64,000 nucleotides of DNA from Myotis daubentonii (taxonomy: Eukaryota > Chordata > Mammalia > Chiroptera > Vespertilionidae). This document shows positions 43,985 to 54,692 of the stretch, piece after piece; the stretch's first letter is position 1, and every line of letters begins with the position of its first letter. A program made the position numbers and the translations under genes. The notes under the pieces were generated by a model. That model had not been told where the DNA came from, did no database searches, and saw nothing but the letters and a program-made list of their open reading frames with translations. The stretch is from positions 49,995,408 through 50,059,407 of the forward strand of contig NC_081848.1 in assembly GCF_963259705.1 (NCBI RefSeq), given 5' to 3'.

Positions 43985-44105
43985 GAACAATTTACAGGTG
44001 AGAAGTCATTTGATCCCTATGAAGCAGTGCTCGGTAAAGAGACTGAGGCCTGGAGATGTCCAGTGACTCATCCAAGTTCATAGCCAGTGAGTGGGAGATG
44101 TAAGG
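43985..44105 (-). mobile_element. MIR element
   Basis: 'tacaggtgagaagtcatttg', 'aaagagactgaggcctggag' and 'tcatagccagtgagtgggag' are the reverse MIR core. Confidence 0.7.
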
Positions 44106-45489
44106 ACCGGGGAACTTGGGCTCTGTGAGTGCTGCTCTCTCCCTTCTCCATTGCAGGGACGATGGGATCGGAATGTTCGAGGATGCAGGCATCCAGCTCC
44201 CAGTCTGATGAGTTCAGGAGATGGCTCTAGAGAAGGGAGAAGTCCAGGGAAAGAGCTGGGTGCCAAGTGCTCCCCAGCATGGCCTTTCCAGCAGCAGGTG
44301 CTGGGCTCCTGCTTCCATGGGAGGCGTCAGAGTTACCCTTTCCTAAGGGCCTTCCTCTGCCTTTCTCAGTATCAGACAGGAAGAAGCTCAACTGGCCAGA
44401 GGGGCGGCTCAGACGTTCGGGTGGAAGATGGACTCCCGTCTCACTGGCAGATTGTCCTCAGTTTCCTTCCAATGGAGTTAATACTGTGCCTCCCTGACTG
44501 GGTTGCTAGGATGAAGTGAGTTGATCCATGGGAGCTCTGAGCTCTGAGAAGAGTGTCTGGCCCTTCCTCCTATCGATGGTGTGATCTTCCTGCGAAGAGC
44601 TCTCACCTCAGGATGTTGGGTGGGGCCAACAGAGGGTCCCCCTGAGCTGAGGGTCTGGCCTTCCTTGTCTGAGCAACTGTCAGCCTTTGTTGTGTTGGCC
44701 GGGCTTGGCACCCCTTCCTCCGCCCTTCTCCGGACCCCAATTCTGCTAATGGTTGAGATTTCCCCCATCCATAGGGAGCATATATAACCTTCAAAGAAAT
44801 TGAAACACCGATGTTCTCTTTGAGTGCGATAGAAGAGACACAGATTGAATTGGGTCAATAGGTCTTGGTCTGATCCCAGCTGTGCCATTGGGTAGCTGTG
44901 TGATTTTGGAAATACCACCAAAACTCTGGGTCAGTTTCCCCATCTAAAGAACAAAGGTGGTAGATTTAATTTAATTTATTTTTTAAAGGGCTCTGAGCTC
45001 CCACTCCAAGCTGGGTAAACTACGGAGCACCAGAAGTCAAATCAGAGAAGTGAAGGCCCCTGCCCTCAGAGGCTTCCCCCGGGGGAGAGGAACACTCCCG
45101 GATGGAATGTGGCCCCTACTAGCTATGTTTGCCTCTGGCATTCCAGAATTATTCCCATCCTGGCCCTTGACTCCTACCAACAACAATGCTGGGCTGAGCA
45201 GTAAACAAATAAATATGTCTGTTGCTAGTCCTTGCTCTTTCTCCAGGAACCCATTCTGGTTAAAGAAATATTCCTTTAGATGACAATCTAAGTTCTGAGC
45301 CCACTGCCTTAGTGTAGCATCTGTCCCCAACAAGGTCCTCTTACTGGTCCAAATCCAGTGGCTTCCCAAGGTCAGACCCAGTGCTTTTAGATGTGACCTT
45401 GGGTTCTTCGGGTTGGTGAAGACAGACACTGTGCGGTGACATCCTCCCAGCTCACCTGTACGCTTCCCCAGGAGGCCCCTGGCGGGTGC
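44106..45489. other. Unassigned, with two MIR fragments on +
   Basis: 44440-44525 ('gtcctcagtttccttccaat') and 44845-44965 ('tgtgccattgggtagctgtg', 'ggtcagtttccccatctaaa') read as MIR. Elsewhere no gene; frames at 44091-44519 and 44478-44921 overlap on opposite strands and lack a family. Confidence 0.5.
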
Positions 45490-45790
45490 CTCAAATCAGC
45501 CGGCCTGGAGGCTTATGTCTTCGTAATTCAACAAGCACAGCAGCTGCTTCTCCCCCCTTAAGATTTAATACTTGTCATTTATCTGTGTCACAACTGCAAA
45601 GGAGCAAGTTTCCAAAGACAGATTTATTATGTGTGCTGAGTGTCTCAGGTGCAGCCGTGCATGGAGATGGGCTGAATTCCATATTTTTCTTGGGTTGTTG
45701 TTCTATAAAAATAGCCACTTTTACTTTGCATTCAGACAAGTGAGAAATATACAGTCTCGAGCTGTGAGTCACCACGGGGCACTCACAGAA
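45490..45790. promoter_or_regulatory. Candidate conserved block
   Basis: Repeat-free with 'ttcgtaattcaacaagcaca', 'agatttaatacttgtcattt', 'ttctataaaaatagccactt' and 'gctgtgagtcaccacgg'. Mixed homeobox-, MEF2-like and AP-1-like words. Weak inference. Confidence 0.2.
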
Positions 45791-45893
45791 AGCAACATTA
45801 TTGTCGAACTGGGCTCCAGCTAGTGGTTTCAGGGTCAGCTGCCAGGTTTGCACACGTGTTGGCTTCGGCAAGGAGCGAGTTGTCACCAGGACT

Positions 45894-45985
45894 GCCTACA
45901 TAATTTGTGAGGCTCAGTGCAAAATGAAAATGTGGGGCCCCAAGGTTAAAACGCAGAAAAAAGTGCTGTTATAGATAAAGCTTTT
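45894..45985 (+). repeat. Unclassified ancient repeat, second copy
   Basis: Shares the CTAATTTGTG..GGCTCAGTGCAAA and GTGGGGCCCC pattern with 42906-43003, same orientation. Confidence 0.55.
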
Positions 45986-46049
45986 TCCTACTGTCTCTCT
46001 CACTTGTCATAGTGTTTTTCACTTGCTGTTTAATGTCATTCACTTGCTA

Positions 46050-46195
46050 AAGACAAATTAATTTTCTTTTTAAAATTAATTAATTAATTATTTTTTTAAT
46101 TGTCTAAAGTTTTACATATGTCTCTTTTTGCCCCAATTGACGACCCCCCCCCAGCCATTCCCACCCCCCGGGCAAGCCCCCACCGACCAAGACAA
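46050..46195 (-). mobile_element. L1 3'UTR-like fragment
   Basis: 'gttttacatatgtctctttt' and 'tgccccaattgacgaccccc' then C-rich text resemble the reverse of the bat L1 3'UTR poly-G zone. Confidence 0.55.
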
Positions 46196-46312
46196 ATTAG
46201 TTTTCAATTATTAGCATGAATTTTACTGTCCAACTTTATACTGTGCAATGCAAATGTAAGTGCAAATATAAGAGCATATATTTGTATTTACATTTCCTAT
46301 TTTGTAGCTAGT

Positions 46313-46549
46313 CCCTAGAGCAGGGGTGGGCAAACTTTTTGACTCGAGGGCCACAATGGGTTCTTAAACTGGACTGGAGGGCCGGAACAAAAGCATGGAT
46401 GGAGTGTTTGTGTGAACTAATATAAATTCAAAGTAAACATCATTACATAAAAGGGTACGGTCTTTTTTTTTTTTTTTTTTTAGTTTTATTCATTTCAAAC
46501 GGGCTGGATCCGGTCTGCGGCCAGTAGTTTGCCCATGGCTGCCCTAGAG
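46313..46549 (+). mobile_element. Young non-autonomous hAT with perfect 8-bp TSD
   Basis: Element 46321-46541 (221 bp), flanked by CCCTAGAG on both sides (46313-46320 and 46542-46549). TIRs CAGGGGTGGGCAAAC and GTTTGCCCATGGCTG. An internal T run of about 18 sits near 46462-46481. No transposase. Confidence 0.95.
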
Positions 46550-46708
46550 GGTGCCTTGAGCTGGCCAGAGAGACAAACCCAAGCCAGGCTCCAAAGTAGA
46601 GGATCCCTGAGGGATGGAGCTGGCTTGGGGACACTCAGGCATGGGGACACTTACAGGAGAGTATGTATCTTGAGCTTTTTCTGGCCTGAAGCTGCTGGCT
46701 CCGCCCCT

Positions 46709-46733
46709 ACCCCCCCCCGCCCCCCCCCCCCCT
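46709..46733. repeat. Poly-C tract
   Basis: Two long C runs divided by a single G. Confidence 0.9.
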
Positions 46734-46875
46734 GCTTGGCCCCCTGCTGCCAGCCTCAGGACTAGGCTTCCTGCAGCCATTGAGGGTCTGGAGAAACCAA
46801 GCCAGGCATTTCCCCTTAACCATGAGCCTACCACCCCAAAGCACAGCAGATGGGTCCCCCCACTGACTTTAAAAA

Positions 46876-47117
46876 TCCATGCTGGGAGCCCTGGCCTGGT
46901 GGCTCAGTTGGAGTGTGATCCACACACCAAAAAGTTGCAGGTTCAATTCCTGGTTATGGCACATACCTAGGTCGCAGTTAGATCCCCAGGTGGGAGCGTA
47001 AAGGAGGCAACAGATATAAATTTCTCTCTCACATTGATGTTTCTCTCTCTTTCTCTCTCTCTCTCGTCAATAAAAACATATCCTCACGTGAGGATTAAAA
47101 AAAAGTTCATGCTGGGA
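46876..47117 (+). mobile_element. Ves SINE with 12-bp TSD
   Basis: Body 46888-47105: 'gccctggcctggtggctcag' head, 'gcaggttcaattcctggtta' B box, 'atgtttctctctctttctct' and a poly-A-like end. Flanks TCCATGCTGGGA and TTCATGCTGGGA differ at one base. Confidence 0.93.
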
Positions 47118-47689
47118 TGTTATGGCATCTGGATTGGGGGTAGGTGAGAGGTTCAATCCCCTGGAGGCGTGGCCTCTGGCTGGCCATGAACCGGAAGTGT
47201 CATGGTGCTGCTAAGTCCCACCCCATGGTGCTGCGTGTAGGGTGTGTGCTGGACCCCAATCCTCCCTGTGCCCTGCCTGGGGTAGAGGGCAGTAGCTGTG
47301 GGGGGGGGGGGGCTGGGGAGAGAGAAACTCTGCAGGCAGCCCACTCCTTGAGAGTTTTGGAGAGGTAGCAGGAGGCAAGGGCGCAAGTGACCTGAGACCC
47401 TCAGCTCCTGTGAATGCTCCGTTGTCCATCAGATCTCACTTAGCAAACACAGGCTCAAAAATAACATTATCAATAATTCCAAGATAAGGACCACAGAGCA
47501 TTAAAGCCTGAGCATGAGGAAGCAGCCCTGTAGGACTGCACTGCCACCGAGGCCGCCCTGATGTAAGCCTTGATCCACAGCATGGCGAGGACTGATACCA
47601 CACTGCCTGGGAATCCAGGGGCGCTGGCCACTTCAGGACCATCAGCCAGCAGGCCAAAGGAGTGTCGGGCCACGTGGTGCAGAGGCACA
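47118..47689. other. Unassigned; G-run at about 47298-47309
   Basis: No gene supported. The poly-G tract interrupts frames on both strands. Confidence 0.4.
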
Positions 47690-47815
47690 AATGCAAGACT
47701 CAGAGGCGGGAAGCCTGGTCTCCAGGCCTGCTTCTGACCCTATTGTCCGTGTGGCCTCAATAACATCATTTCACTTTTCTCTGGATGGGTTTTCTACCCA
47801 TAGGGCGAGGATGAC
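47690..47815 (+). mobile_element. MIR element
   Basis: 'ctggtctccaggcctgcttc', 'gtccgtgtggcctcaataac' and 'agggcgaggatgacaatgtc' fit MIR. Confidence 0.65.
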
Positions 47816-47984
47816 AATGTCTCCCTTTCCTCTTAGCCTCCCCAGGATACCACACGCAGATCTCTGACTGTAACTTAGACAAGTGTCTTCAGTCCGTAGG
47901 AAGCACAGGTCAGAGAGTTGCAGGGATAAAGAGAAACCGGAAGCCAGCTGGGTCAGTTTCGTGCCTCAGGCTTCAATTCCTCCC

Positions 47985-48146
47985 TCAGCATTTCCACTAA
48001 GAGGTCTACTTGCCTCTGCTTGAACATCTCTTGTGACAGAGATCCCACTACTTTCCAAGGCATCTCATTCCATGGCTGGATAGCTCCCATTGCTATCAAG
48101 TACCTAGAATAATTCTGGCACATATTCGGTTCTCAAGAAATATTTG
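47985..48146. repeat. Unclassified ancient repeat, with MIR/L2-like end
   Basis: 'ctctgcttgaacatctcttg', 'ggcatctcattccatggctg' are an old mammalian dispersed motif; 48090-48146 reads as the reverse of a 'caaatatttcttgagaaccg' tail. Confidence 0.4.
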
Positions 48147-48431
48147 TTAATGATCAAAAAATTCTTTATGTTGAGCCAAAATCTCCCTTTCTGTAATTTT
48201 CATTTGAGCTTTTAGTTCTCCTTTCTGGTGCAGAATAAGAAAACCTAACCCATCTTCATGATATTCCTTGGCCCCCTCCCCTATATCCTGCTTCAATTTA
48301 AACCTGTATTCCTCAGGGAAGATGGTTCTGAGTCCACTCACCAACAGAATGCGGTGCCCAGGATTAGACATAATGTACCTGATGTGCTCTACCTGACCTG
48401 TTTCTCCCCAATAGAACCTAATGGGCTCCAT
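48147..48431 (-). other. Uncharacterised 94-codon open frame
   Basis: ATG at 48431, stop at 48147-48149, with an in-frame TAG two codons upstream of the ATG. The product has a balanced, protein-like composition (for example GHRILLVSGLRTIFPEEYRF, then a charged helical C-terminus) but matches no family I know. No promoter, splice pattern or polyadenylation signal is evident. It could be a decayed retrocopy, part of an unrecognised repeat, or chance. Confidence 0.2.
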
Positions 48432-50107
48432 TGACTATGGTCACCATTCTCCCACCTGTTTGAAGAGTTGCCCCGTGGAGGAAGCTGATGATTCAGGACT
48501 TGAATCATCTTACCGCTTCCCTTGCTGGGTACTTCTGATCAGGCTGCAATGACCTCTCACTTCAGGGTATCAGCTCCTGGTGGTTCACCTTTCACTCCTG
48601 TTGTCCCATAAGCACAGAGTATGCTGAGGAACCATATGGCTCATCCTGGACAGGCAGGTGCCCGGTGATACAGTGAGGATAAGCATTGGCACCTCCTAAC
48701 TGATGCACAGTCAAGCTCTAAAGGCATGAATCTGAATCCCTTAATTCTTCTATGGAGGTGAGCAGTCTTCCTCAGCTGGGAGAGCGACTTTAGGTCTCCA
48801 TATTTCCTTATGCCCATCTTTTTGTCTGGAATGTTCTTCCTGTCATCCCTGCCTCAATCTTCAAGATTTAGCTCACAAGTTGCTAATATATAAAACCCAA
48901 AAACAAAAAACATTCTTAGCTTGTAGGTCACACAAAAACTGCTGAAGACCAAATTTGGGCTGTGGTTTGCTGACTCCTGATTTAGGAACTACCCAACAAG
49001 AATATTCTTTTGATGAATCAGATGGCATGTTCCAAAGAGATTTATTCTGGCCTGCCTTTGGTTTAATTAATATCTCAAAGTCTTGCTACTCCTTTTCAGT
49101 GATTAAGATATCAGGATATCACCCCTTTTTATAAAAAATAAAGGGGGGGTCTTCACTTATTCATAGATACCGTAGTTTAGATTCATGAGCCAGTGCTGAC
49201 CTTACTAGATAACTTACATACTATCTAATTAATGTTGTAAAGGACTACAGATCAAATGCTTCTAAAAACAAAGTCATCATTTTGGCTAGACAGCCTCCAA
49301 CATTAAACTGACTTATGGTCAATAACCCTAAGGAACAAGTTAACTAATTCAGTCACATAGTCATATATTTTGAAAATAATTTAGCTTAGAGAGGGAACCA
49401 GGAAACTATATTTCTCAAGGTTAAATGTTCCTTGGGTGTTCATAGAGATGTTTTATGAACAGGATGTGTATTTGGTTCACCTGCTTTAAATTTCTTCCAA
49501 GCAGAAATTATGGCTGTTTGTGCTCAGAGGGAGAACTTTTGGAGCTTGATTGCCCTTTTGTCTGCACTGGAGTGTATCCCAAATGCTTCTGGAAGGGGGT
49601 CTTGGCCCACCAATGACTCCTTCTACCTGCTTCTTAGCTTCCTGTTCATGCACGTGTCCTTGCCAAGCTCCCCACCATTCCAAAGGGGACACCGATCCTC
49701 ACCGTGCTAGCTGACTCCTAAGGCAGATTTGCTCAAGTCTGAAACACGGTGAGCTCTATCACATGCCAGGTGCCCAAAACAGCTGTTCCAAATACTCCAC
49801 GCCCATTCCGAGATGATCCCAGGCAGCAGAATTGGTTTGTCCCACCCTGAGGGGTTGTTTCCCTGGAAGCTGCTTTGGGATTATCAAAAACCTCACCTTC
49901 AGGGACACTTCAGTATTTAAGGATATTGTTGAGGACATTGTACAGTGCATCACACGTGTCCTGCAAATGAGGATCCACAGGGGGAATTTCTCTCTGTGGC
50001 CTCAGCACCATTCCTGTACTTCTCTCAAGGAGCTGTTTTTGTTTGATTCATTATTTACTTTTACTTCTACATATTGTGATGATAAACTCTTGCTCTTCAC
50101 CCTGGCC
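48432..50107. other. Unassigned, with an old hAT-like end at about 48900-48983
   Basis: 'gaccaaatttgggctgtggt' and 'ttgctgactcctgattta' resemble the terminal zone of an ancient hAT element. Otherwise AT-rich sequence without gene or named repeat. Confidence 0.4.
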
Positions 50108-50200
50108 ACACTTTAGAATCACAAGAGAGCTTTTGCAACATAAAGATGCCCATCCAGACCAACAAATCAGGACCTCTGGGGCGGAGCCTGGGCATGTTTC
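50108..50200 (+). mobile_element. hAT-Charlie MITE fragment (MER5/MER3 group)
   Basis: 'cacactttagaatcacaaga', 'aaatcaggacctctggggcg' and 'gagcctgggcatg' follow the family order; both TIRs are lost. Confidence 0.65.
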
Positions 50201-51609
50201 TCCCGGAGCTCTCCAGAGTCCCTCATGCAGAGAGTTGAGAGTGGCTGATACCTAAGAACTCATCCTCTTGGCATTTGTTGGCTGGTAGCAGCAAACACGT
50301 AGGGTCTTGTGGCTGCTGTTGGTATCTTCTCCTCTCTCCTGACACCATACTAGCCTTCAGGTCTCATTTTCCATTTTGTCGACACATTTCAAATGTGACT
50401 TTATCTTGTTGTAATGAGTTATATTTTAGAGTCTGTGGATAATCCACTTGAGCTAGCTGAAGCTAAAGAGTGCAGGAGGGAGTCATTATAATATTACAGG
50501 GGTTATCTCATGGACACGGGAGGAATGGGCTTCGGCCATAGGAGGGACAGGAACCAGAATTGAGAGACATATCAGAAACCAAGGCATCCTCTCTCCCAGT
50601 CTCTCTCCTTTCTCTTTCCCAAACACCCCATTTCTACTTTCTCCTATTTATCTGTTTCATTGTCTATCTCTGTGGACCAGCTTTCCTTCCTTCTCTGTGA
50701 AAAGGTAGGTTGACATGGTCTCATTCAGCCAGTTTGTGGGAAATGACAGCTGTCTCCAAGTACCAATTTCAAATTCTCAGGAGAAAGATTGCAATGGGCC
50801 CAGCTTGGGTCAGTCATCTTCCCAGGTCTATTCACCCAGGACCATGGGGGAGGGGCAATAAACTGCAAATGTGGCTTCCAGACCCACCCCTGAGACTGAG
50901 AGAAGAAGTTCTTAGAGGAGGGCGCTCACAGGCTAGGCGGTAACCCCTAAAGATGGCTCCAACAGCAGAATGTGTGGAAGCCACTTTGAACCTTTCTGGA
51001 AGAAGGAGGGGGAGTGTAAGCAGACAAATGAATGGGAGTGCTCAACACGAATTACATCTGAACCTGAGAATTTGTCGTAGGACCTTTACAACATAGGGAG
51101 ACAATGAAAAGCTTCATGCAGTTGGCAAATGGGACCAGGGTGTGCTAAGGAGGCAGGGAACAATGACATCTCGGCATCTCAAATGCTATTCAAACACATT
51201 GGCTCCTGGGAGAGGCCCACGTGAAGCCATTTCTGAGCCTGCCTGGGTAACGCACCTGCATGGGAAATCTGTGTCAGACACGACTCTGGAGACCCTTAGT
51301 CATTGCCCTTTCAAGGATCTCGTCGTCACCTGCCAGAACTGCTTTAGAAAGATGTTCAAAGTGGAGAGAAACGATTCCATGTTCACAGACGTTACTGTTC
51401 GTGGGGTTCACGTCTGATGATGCTCAACATTGACGCACACATTTTGACAAATTACGAAGTCTCTGCAGCAGAGTCAGGGCTGGACAGGGCCCCATTTGTC
51501 AGGCTAATGCCAAGCATAGTAAAATGAAGCAGGTAGTATTAGCTGTAGCCAGTATTCATCATGGAATAATCTATATTATGGAGCAATAGTAAACGTAGCT
51601 GTGAGTTTT
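50201..51609. other. Unassigned sequence
   Basis: No gene. A pyrimidine-rich patch near 50590-50690 may belong to an old LTR but cannot be placed. Confidence 0.4.
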
Positions 51610-52305
51610 TGGAGCTCAAGGAATTTTCACAAACAGAACAGACACAAGTAATCGACACCAAGATCAAGAATCATCCTGACCAGCATCCCGAAGTCCTTCG
51701 TTGTGGTCCCTTTCAGTGACTGCGCCCACCCAAAGGCGACCATCCTCCTAATGTCTAATAGCACACATTCGTCTTGTCCATCGCTGCAGTCTACGTGAAT
51801 GGAATAATAAATAGATACTCACTGGGGTCTGGCTTTTCCCAGTTCATATTATGTTTTCTGAATTTCATTCACATTGTTGCATGCATGTCCATTATGTGGA
51901 ATATATAGTACTGGATTCCATTATGTTTCAATTTGTTTATCAGTCCACTGCTGATGCACACTTGGATAATATCCAGTTTTCTCCCTGTTACAAATGGTGC
52001 TGCTATGATCATCAGAGCACATATTGTGTGGTGGATACATGAGTGCATTTCTGCTGGGTGTACAACTAGAAGTGAAATAGCTGGGTAATAAGGCATGCAG
52101 ATGTTCGGCTTTGTTAGACATGGAAACACAGTTTACCAGAATAATTGCACCAATTTACATTTGCGCCAATGTTGTAGAAGAGTTCACTTCGTCCCACATT
52201 CTCACCAGCCATGGTCTGGGACTTTCTGACTTTCTTTTTAGCCATTATGGTGGGTGTGGGGTGGTATACTATGGCTTTAGTTGCATTTTCTTGATGATTA
52301 ATGAA
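51610..52305 (-). mobile_element. Old L1 3' region
   Basis: On + reads 'aatttcattcacattgttgc', 'tgtttatcagtccactgctg', 'aatggtgctgctatgatcat', 'tacaactagaagtgaaatag' and 'agccattatggtgggtgtgg', the reverse of an old L1 3'UTR/ORF2 end. Confidence 0.8.
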
Positions 52306-52582
52306 GTTTATTTTATTTTTAAAGTTACAGTTGTCATTCAATATTATATTAGTTTTAGGTGTACAGCATAGTGGTTAGACATTTATATAACTTATGAAGT
52401 GATCCCCTAATAAGTCTAGTACCCACCTGGCACCGTACATCGTTATCACAATATTATTGACTCTATTCTCTATGCTGTACTTTACATCCCCATCACTATT
52501 CTGTAACTGCCAATTTGTGCTTCTTAATCCCTTCACCCTTTTCACCCAGCACCCTCCCCCACCCTCCCACCAGTTCCATTCT
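52306..52582 (-). mobile_element. L1 3'UTR, first part
   Basis: 'tattagttttaggtgtacag', 'acttatgaagtgatccccta', 'tagtacccacctggcaccgt' and 'ctgtaactgccaatttgtgc' are the reverse of the L1 3'UTR. Interrupted at about 52583. Confidence 0.85.
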
Positions 52583-52669
52583 GCAACTTAAAAATAACAA
52601 TGGAATAAAATGCATGAGATTTAAAAGAAAAGGTAAAAGGCTATAAGCCAACAAAATAAAAGGCTAAAA
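52583..52669 (+). repeat. 87-bp duplicated segment, copy 1 (inserted in L1)
   Basis: Ungapped match to 54606-54692 with five differences in 87. It separates two parts of an L1 3'UTR, which resumes with 'accatcagtttattctctgt' at about 52670. Confidence 0.9.
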
Positions 52670-52735
52670 ACCATCAGTTTATTCTCTGTATCTATGAGTC
52701 TATTTCTATGATGATTAATAAATTTTAGTACATTT
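52670..52735 (-). mobile_element. L1 3'UTR, second part
   Basis: 'accatcagtttattctctgt' and 'atctatgagtctatttctat' continue the reverse L1 3'UTR. Confidence 0.75.
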
Positions 52736-52794
52736 TCATATGGTTGGTTTTTTAAAATAATAATAATAATATTTGATGACACAAAAAATGATAT

Positions 52795-52930
52795 GATATT
52801 CATGTTTTAATGTCCATAAATAAAATGTCACTGGAACCCAGCCATGCCATTTGTTACATATTGTCTGTGGCTGCTTTCATGCTACGATGGTAGAGTGCAG
52901 TGTTTGCAACCCAGACTGTATGGCCCACCA
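52795..52930 (-). mobile_element. Ancient hAT-like remnant
   Basis: 'atttgttacatattgtctgt', 'ggctgctttcatgctacgat' and 'acccagactgtatggccc' are a dispersed mammalian hAT pattern. Orientation and subfamily are uncertain. Confidence 0.6.
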
Positions 52931-53439
52931 ATACTCTCTGCTCCTCTGTAGAAAAAGCCTGCAGAGCCCTGTTCCAGATGAACATACACAACATACACTG
53001 GGCTCATATCACCCTGTCCACAGATCAGACCAGGGAAATGGCAAATACCTCCAAGGATCTTGTGCTGTTCTTAGATGTTTCCCCACAGAAACAGTGCAGC
53101 AGGCAGCAGTAGAATAACTAATATGAAGCGCTGGCTTGAGAAACTTAGGTTTAACTTTTGATTAAAAAACAGAAAGGCAACAACATATGTTTAGATGAAA
53201 TATCTAAAAATAATGGGGCAAGAAGTCATATCTGCTCTTAAAAATGGCAGATATGACTTTTTGAGGCATTTACTTAATTATTCCAACAAATATTTATTGA
53301 AAATTGCTGTGTGCCTGAATCATCATGCCCAGAACAGAACCAAAGTCCAAAATCTGACCATTGAGACCCTCCTTGAGCAGTTCTGGGCACAGGAAATTTT
53401 ATTACTGTCTATTATTTAGCTTGAGGACTTTGTTTTAAA
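52931..53439. other. Unassigned sequence
   Basis: No gene; a 23-bp near palindrome ('agtcatatctgctc' then 'gcagatatgact') sits at about 53223-53256. Confidence 0.45.
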
Positions 53440-53660
53440 AAACTGTATAAAATGAGCGATTATTACCAGGCCTGCCAGAAAGTAGACTGGGACCTGCAAG
53501 GTTTGAATAATTGACCTTGTTTTATAAAGTTGTAAAAATTAGATGGCCCTTCCCTCAATCACCAAACACATGCCTCCTGTAATTAGTTTCTAGACTCTGA
53601 TCCCATTGCTCGTTGCCGTGGCCTGAATCAATTACACCGGTGGAAGCTTGGAATATGACC
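53440..53660. promoter_or_regulatory. Candidate conserved enhancer-like block
   Basis: Repeat-free with 'gagcgattattaccaggcct', 'gttttataaagttgtaaaaa', 'cctgtaattagtttctagac' and 'cctgaatcaattacaccgg'. Caudal/HOX-like and homeobox cores are dense. Inference from texture. Confidence 0.28.
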
Positions 53661-53891
53661 GGGAGCCGCCCCTGAGGGTTCTCTCTTCCCCAAGGGTGTT
53701 GTTTAACCACAAACTGGGTGGGTAAGCACTTTGTTGCCTAGGATACAGCGTGTGTAGGAGTGTATTTAAGTGATCAGCTTTCTGTTTGGTAGGAGGTTGG
53801 AGAGAAAGCATCTCCCGCGAGGCAATGGAAGCAAAGCTAAGCGGAAACTGGTCCCAGCAGGGTCTTAGGGGCTTGGAGGTGAAGGATTTAA

Positions 53892-54144
53892 AAACAGGGA
53901 GTCTCTATAGCCCTAACTGGTTTGGCTCAGTGGATAGAGCGCTGGCCTGCAGACTCAAGGGTCCCAGGTTCGATTCTGGCCAAGGGCATGTGCTTTCGTT
54001 GCGGGCACATCCCCAGTGGGGAGTGTGCAGGAGGCAGCTGGTGATCTTTCTCACGTCGATGTTTCTAACTCTCTATCCCTCTCTTTCTCTCTGTGAAAAA
54101 ATCAATATATTTATTTTAAAAAACCGACCAAACAGGGAATCTCT
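53892..54144 (+). mobile_element. Ves SINE with 15-bp TSD
   Basis: Body about 53907-54129: 'agccctaactggtttggctc', A box TGGCTCAGTGGATAGAGCG, B box GGTTCGATTC, then 'gtgcaggaggcagctggtga' and an A/T-rich tail. Flanks AAACAGGGAGTCTCT and AAACAGGGAATCTCT differ at one base. The best-preserved SINE in the window. Confidence 0.96.
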
Positions 54145-54605
54145 CCGCTGATACCAGAGGGTAGGAGATGGTTGGCACAGCGCGACCATCCAGTCTGTCC
54201 GCTGTGCAGGGAGTTAGAATTCTGGAGGGTTAACGGGGGTCTCCCAGAGGTTTGCGGGCTGGGATGGAGTAGAGACTCTTGAATAGGAAGAGATAGCTTC
54301 TGCTACTCCTTATAAGAACAGGGTGGAGCTTTTAGGACAAATGCAAGGAAGATGGGCCCCAATCTCCCTGCCACCCCGCCTTACAGGTGAGCTTTTCTCC
54401 TGCAGCCACAGCTATGGCCACATATTCTGGCTGGCCATTGTTAAAGGAAATGGAAAAGGTAACATCTACAGTATAAGACCAGGGAGAAATGAAAAGATTA
54501 TTTCAATCACGAGAGAGAGTATGGAAGGTTATAAGGTGATTAAAAAAACAATAAAAAAATTCACATTTTTAAGAGACTATAAATCATAACGAAGGCAAAA
54601 GGTTA

Positions 54606-54692
54606 GCAACTTAAAAATAACAATGGGATAAAAAGGATGAGATTTAAAAGAAAACCTAAAAGGCTATAAGCCAACAAAATAAAAGGCTAAAA
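54606..54692 (+). repeat. 87-bp duplicated segment, copy 2 (probable source)
   Basis: Partner of 52583-52669, same orientation, about 2 kb away. It sits in continuous AT-rich sequence of similar style (54540-54850), which suggests that this is the source. Confidence 0.9.

Noticed and set aside
53786..54151. 121-codon + frame
   Set aside because: Its second half is a Ves SINE, so the frame is accidental.
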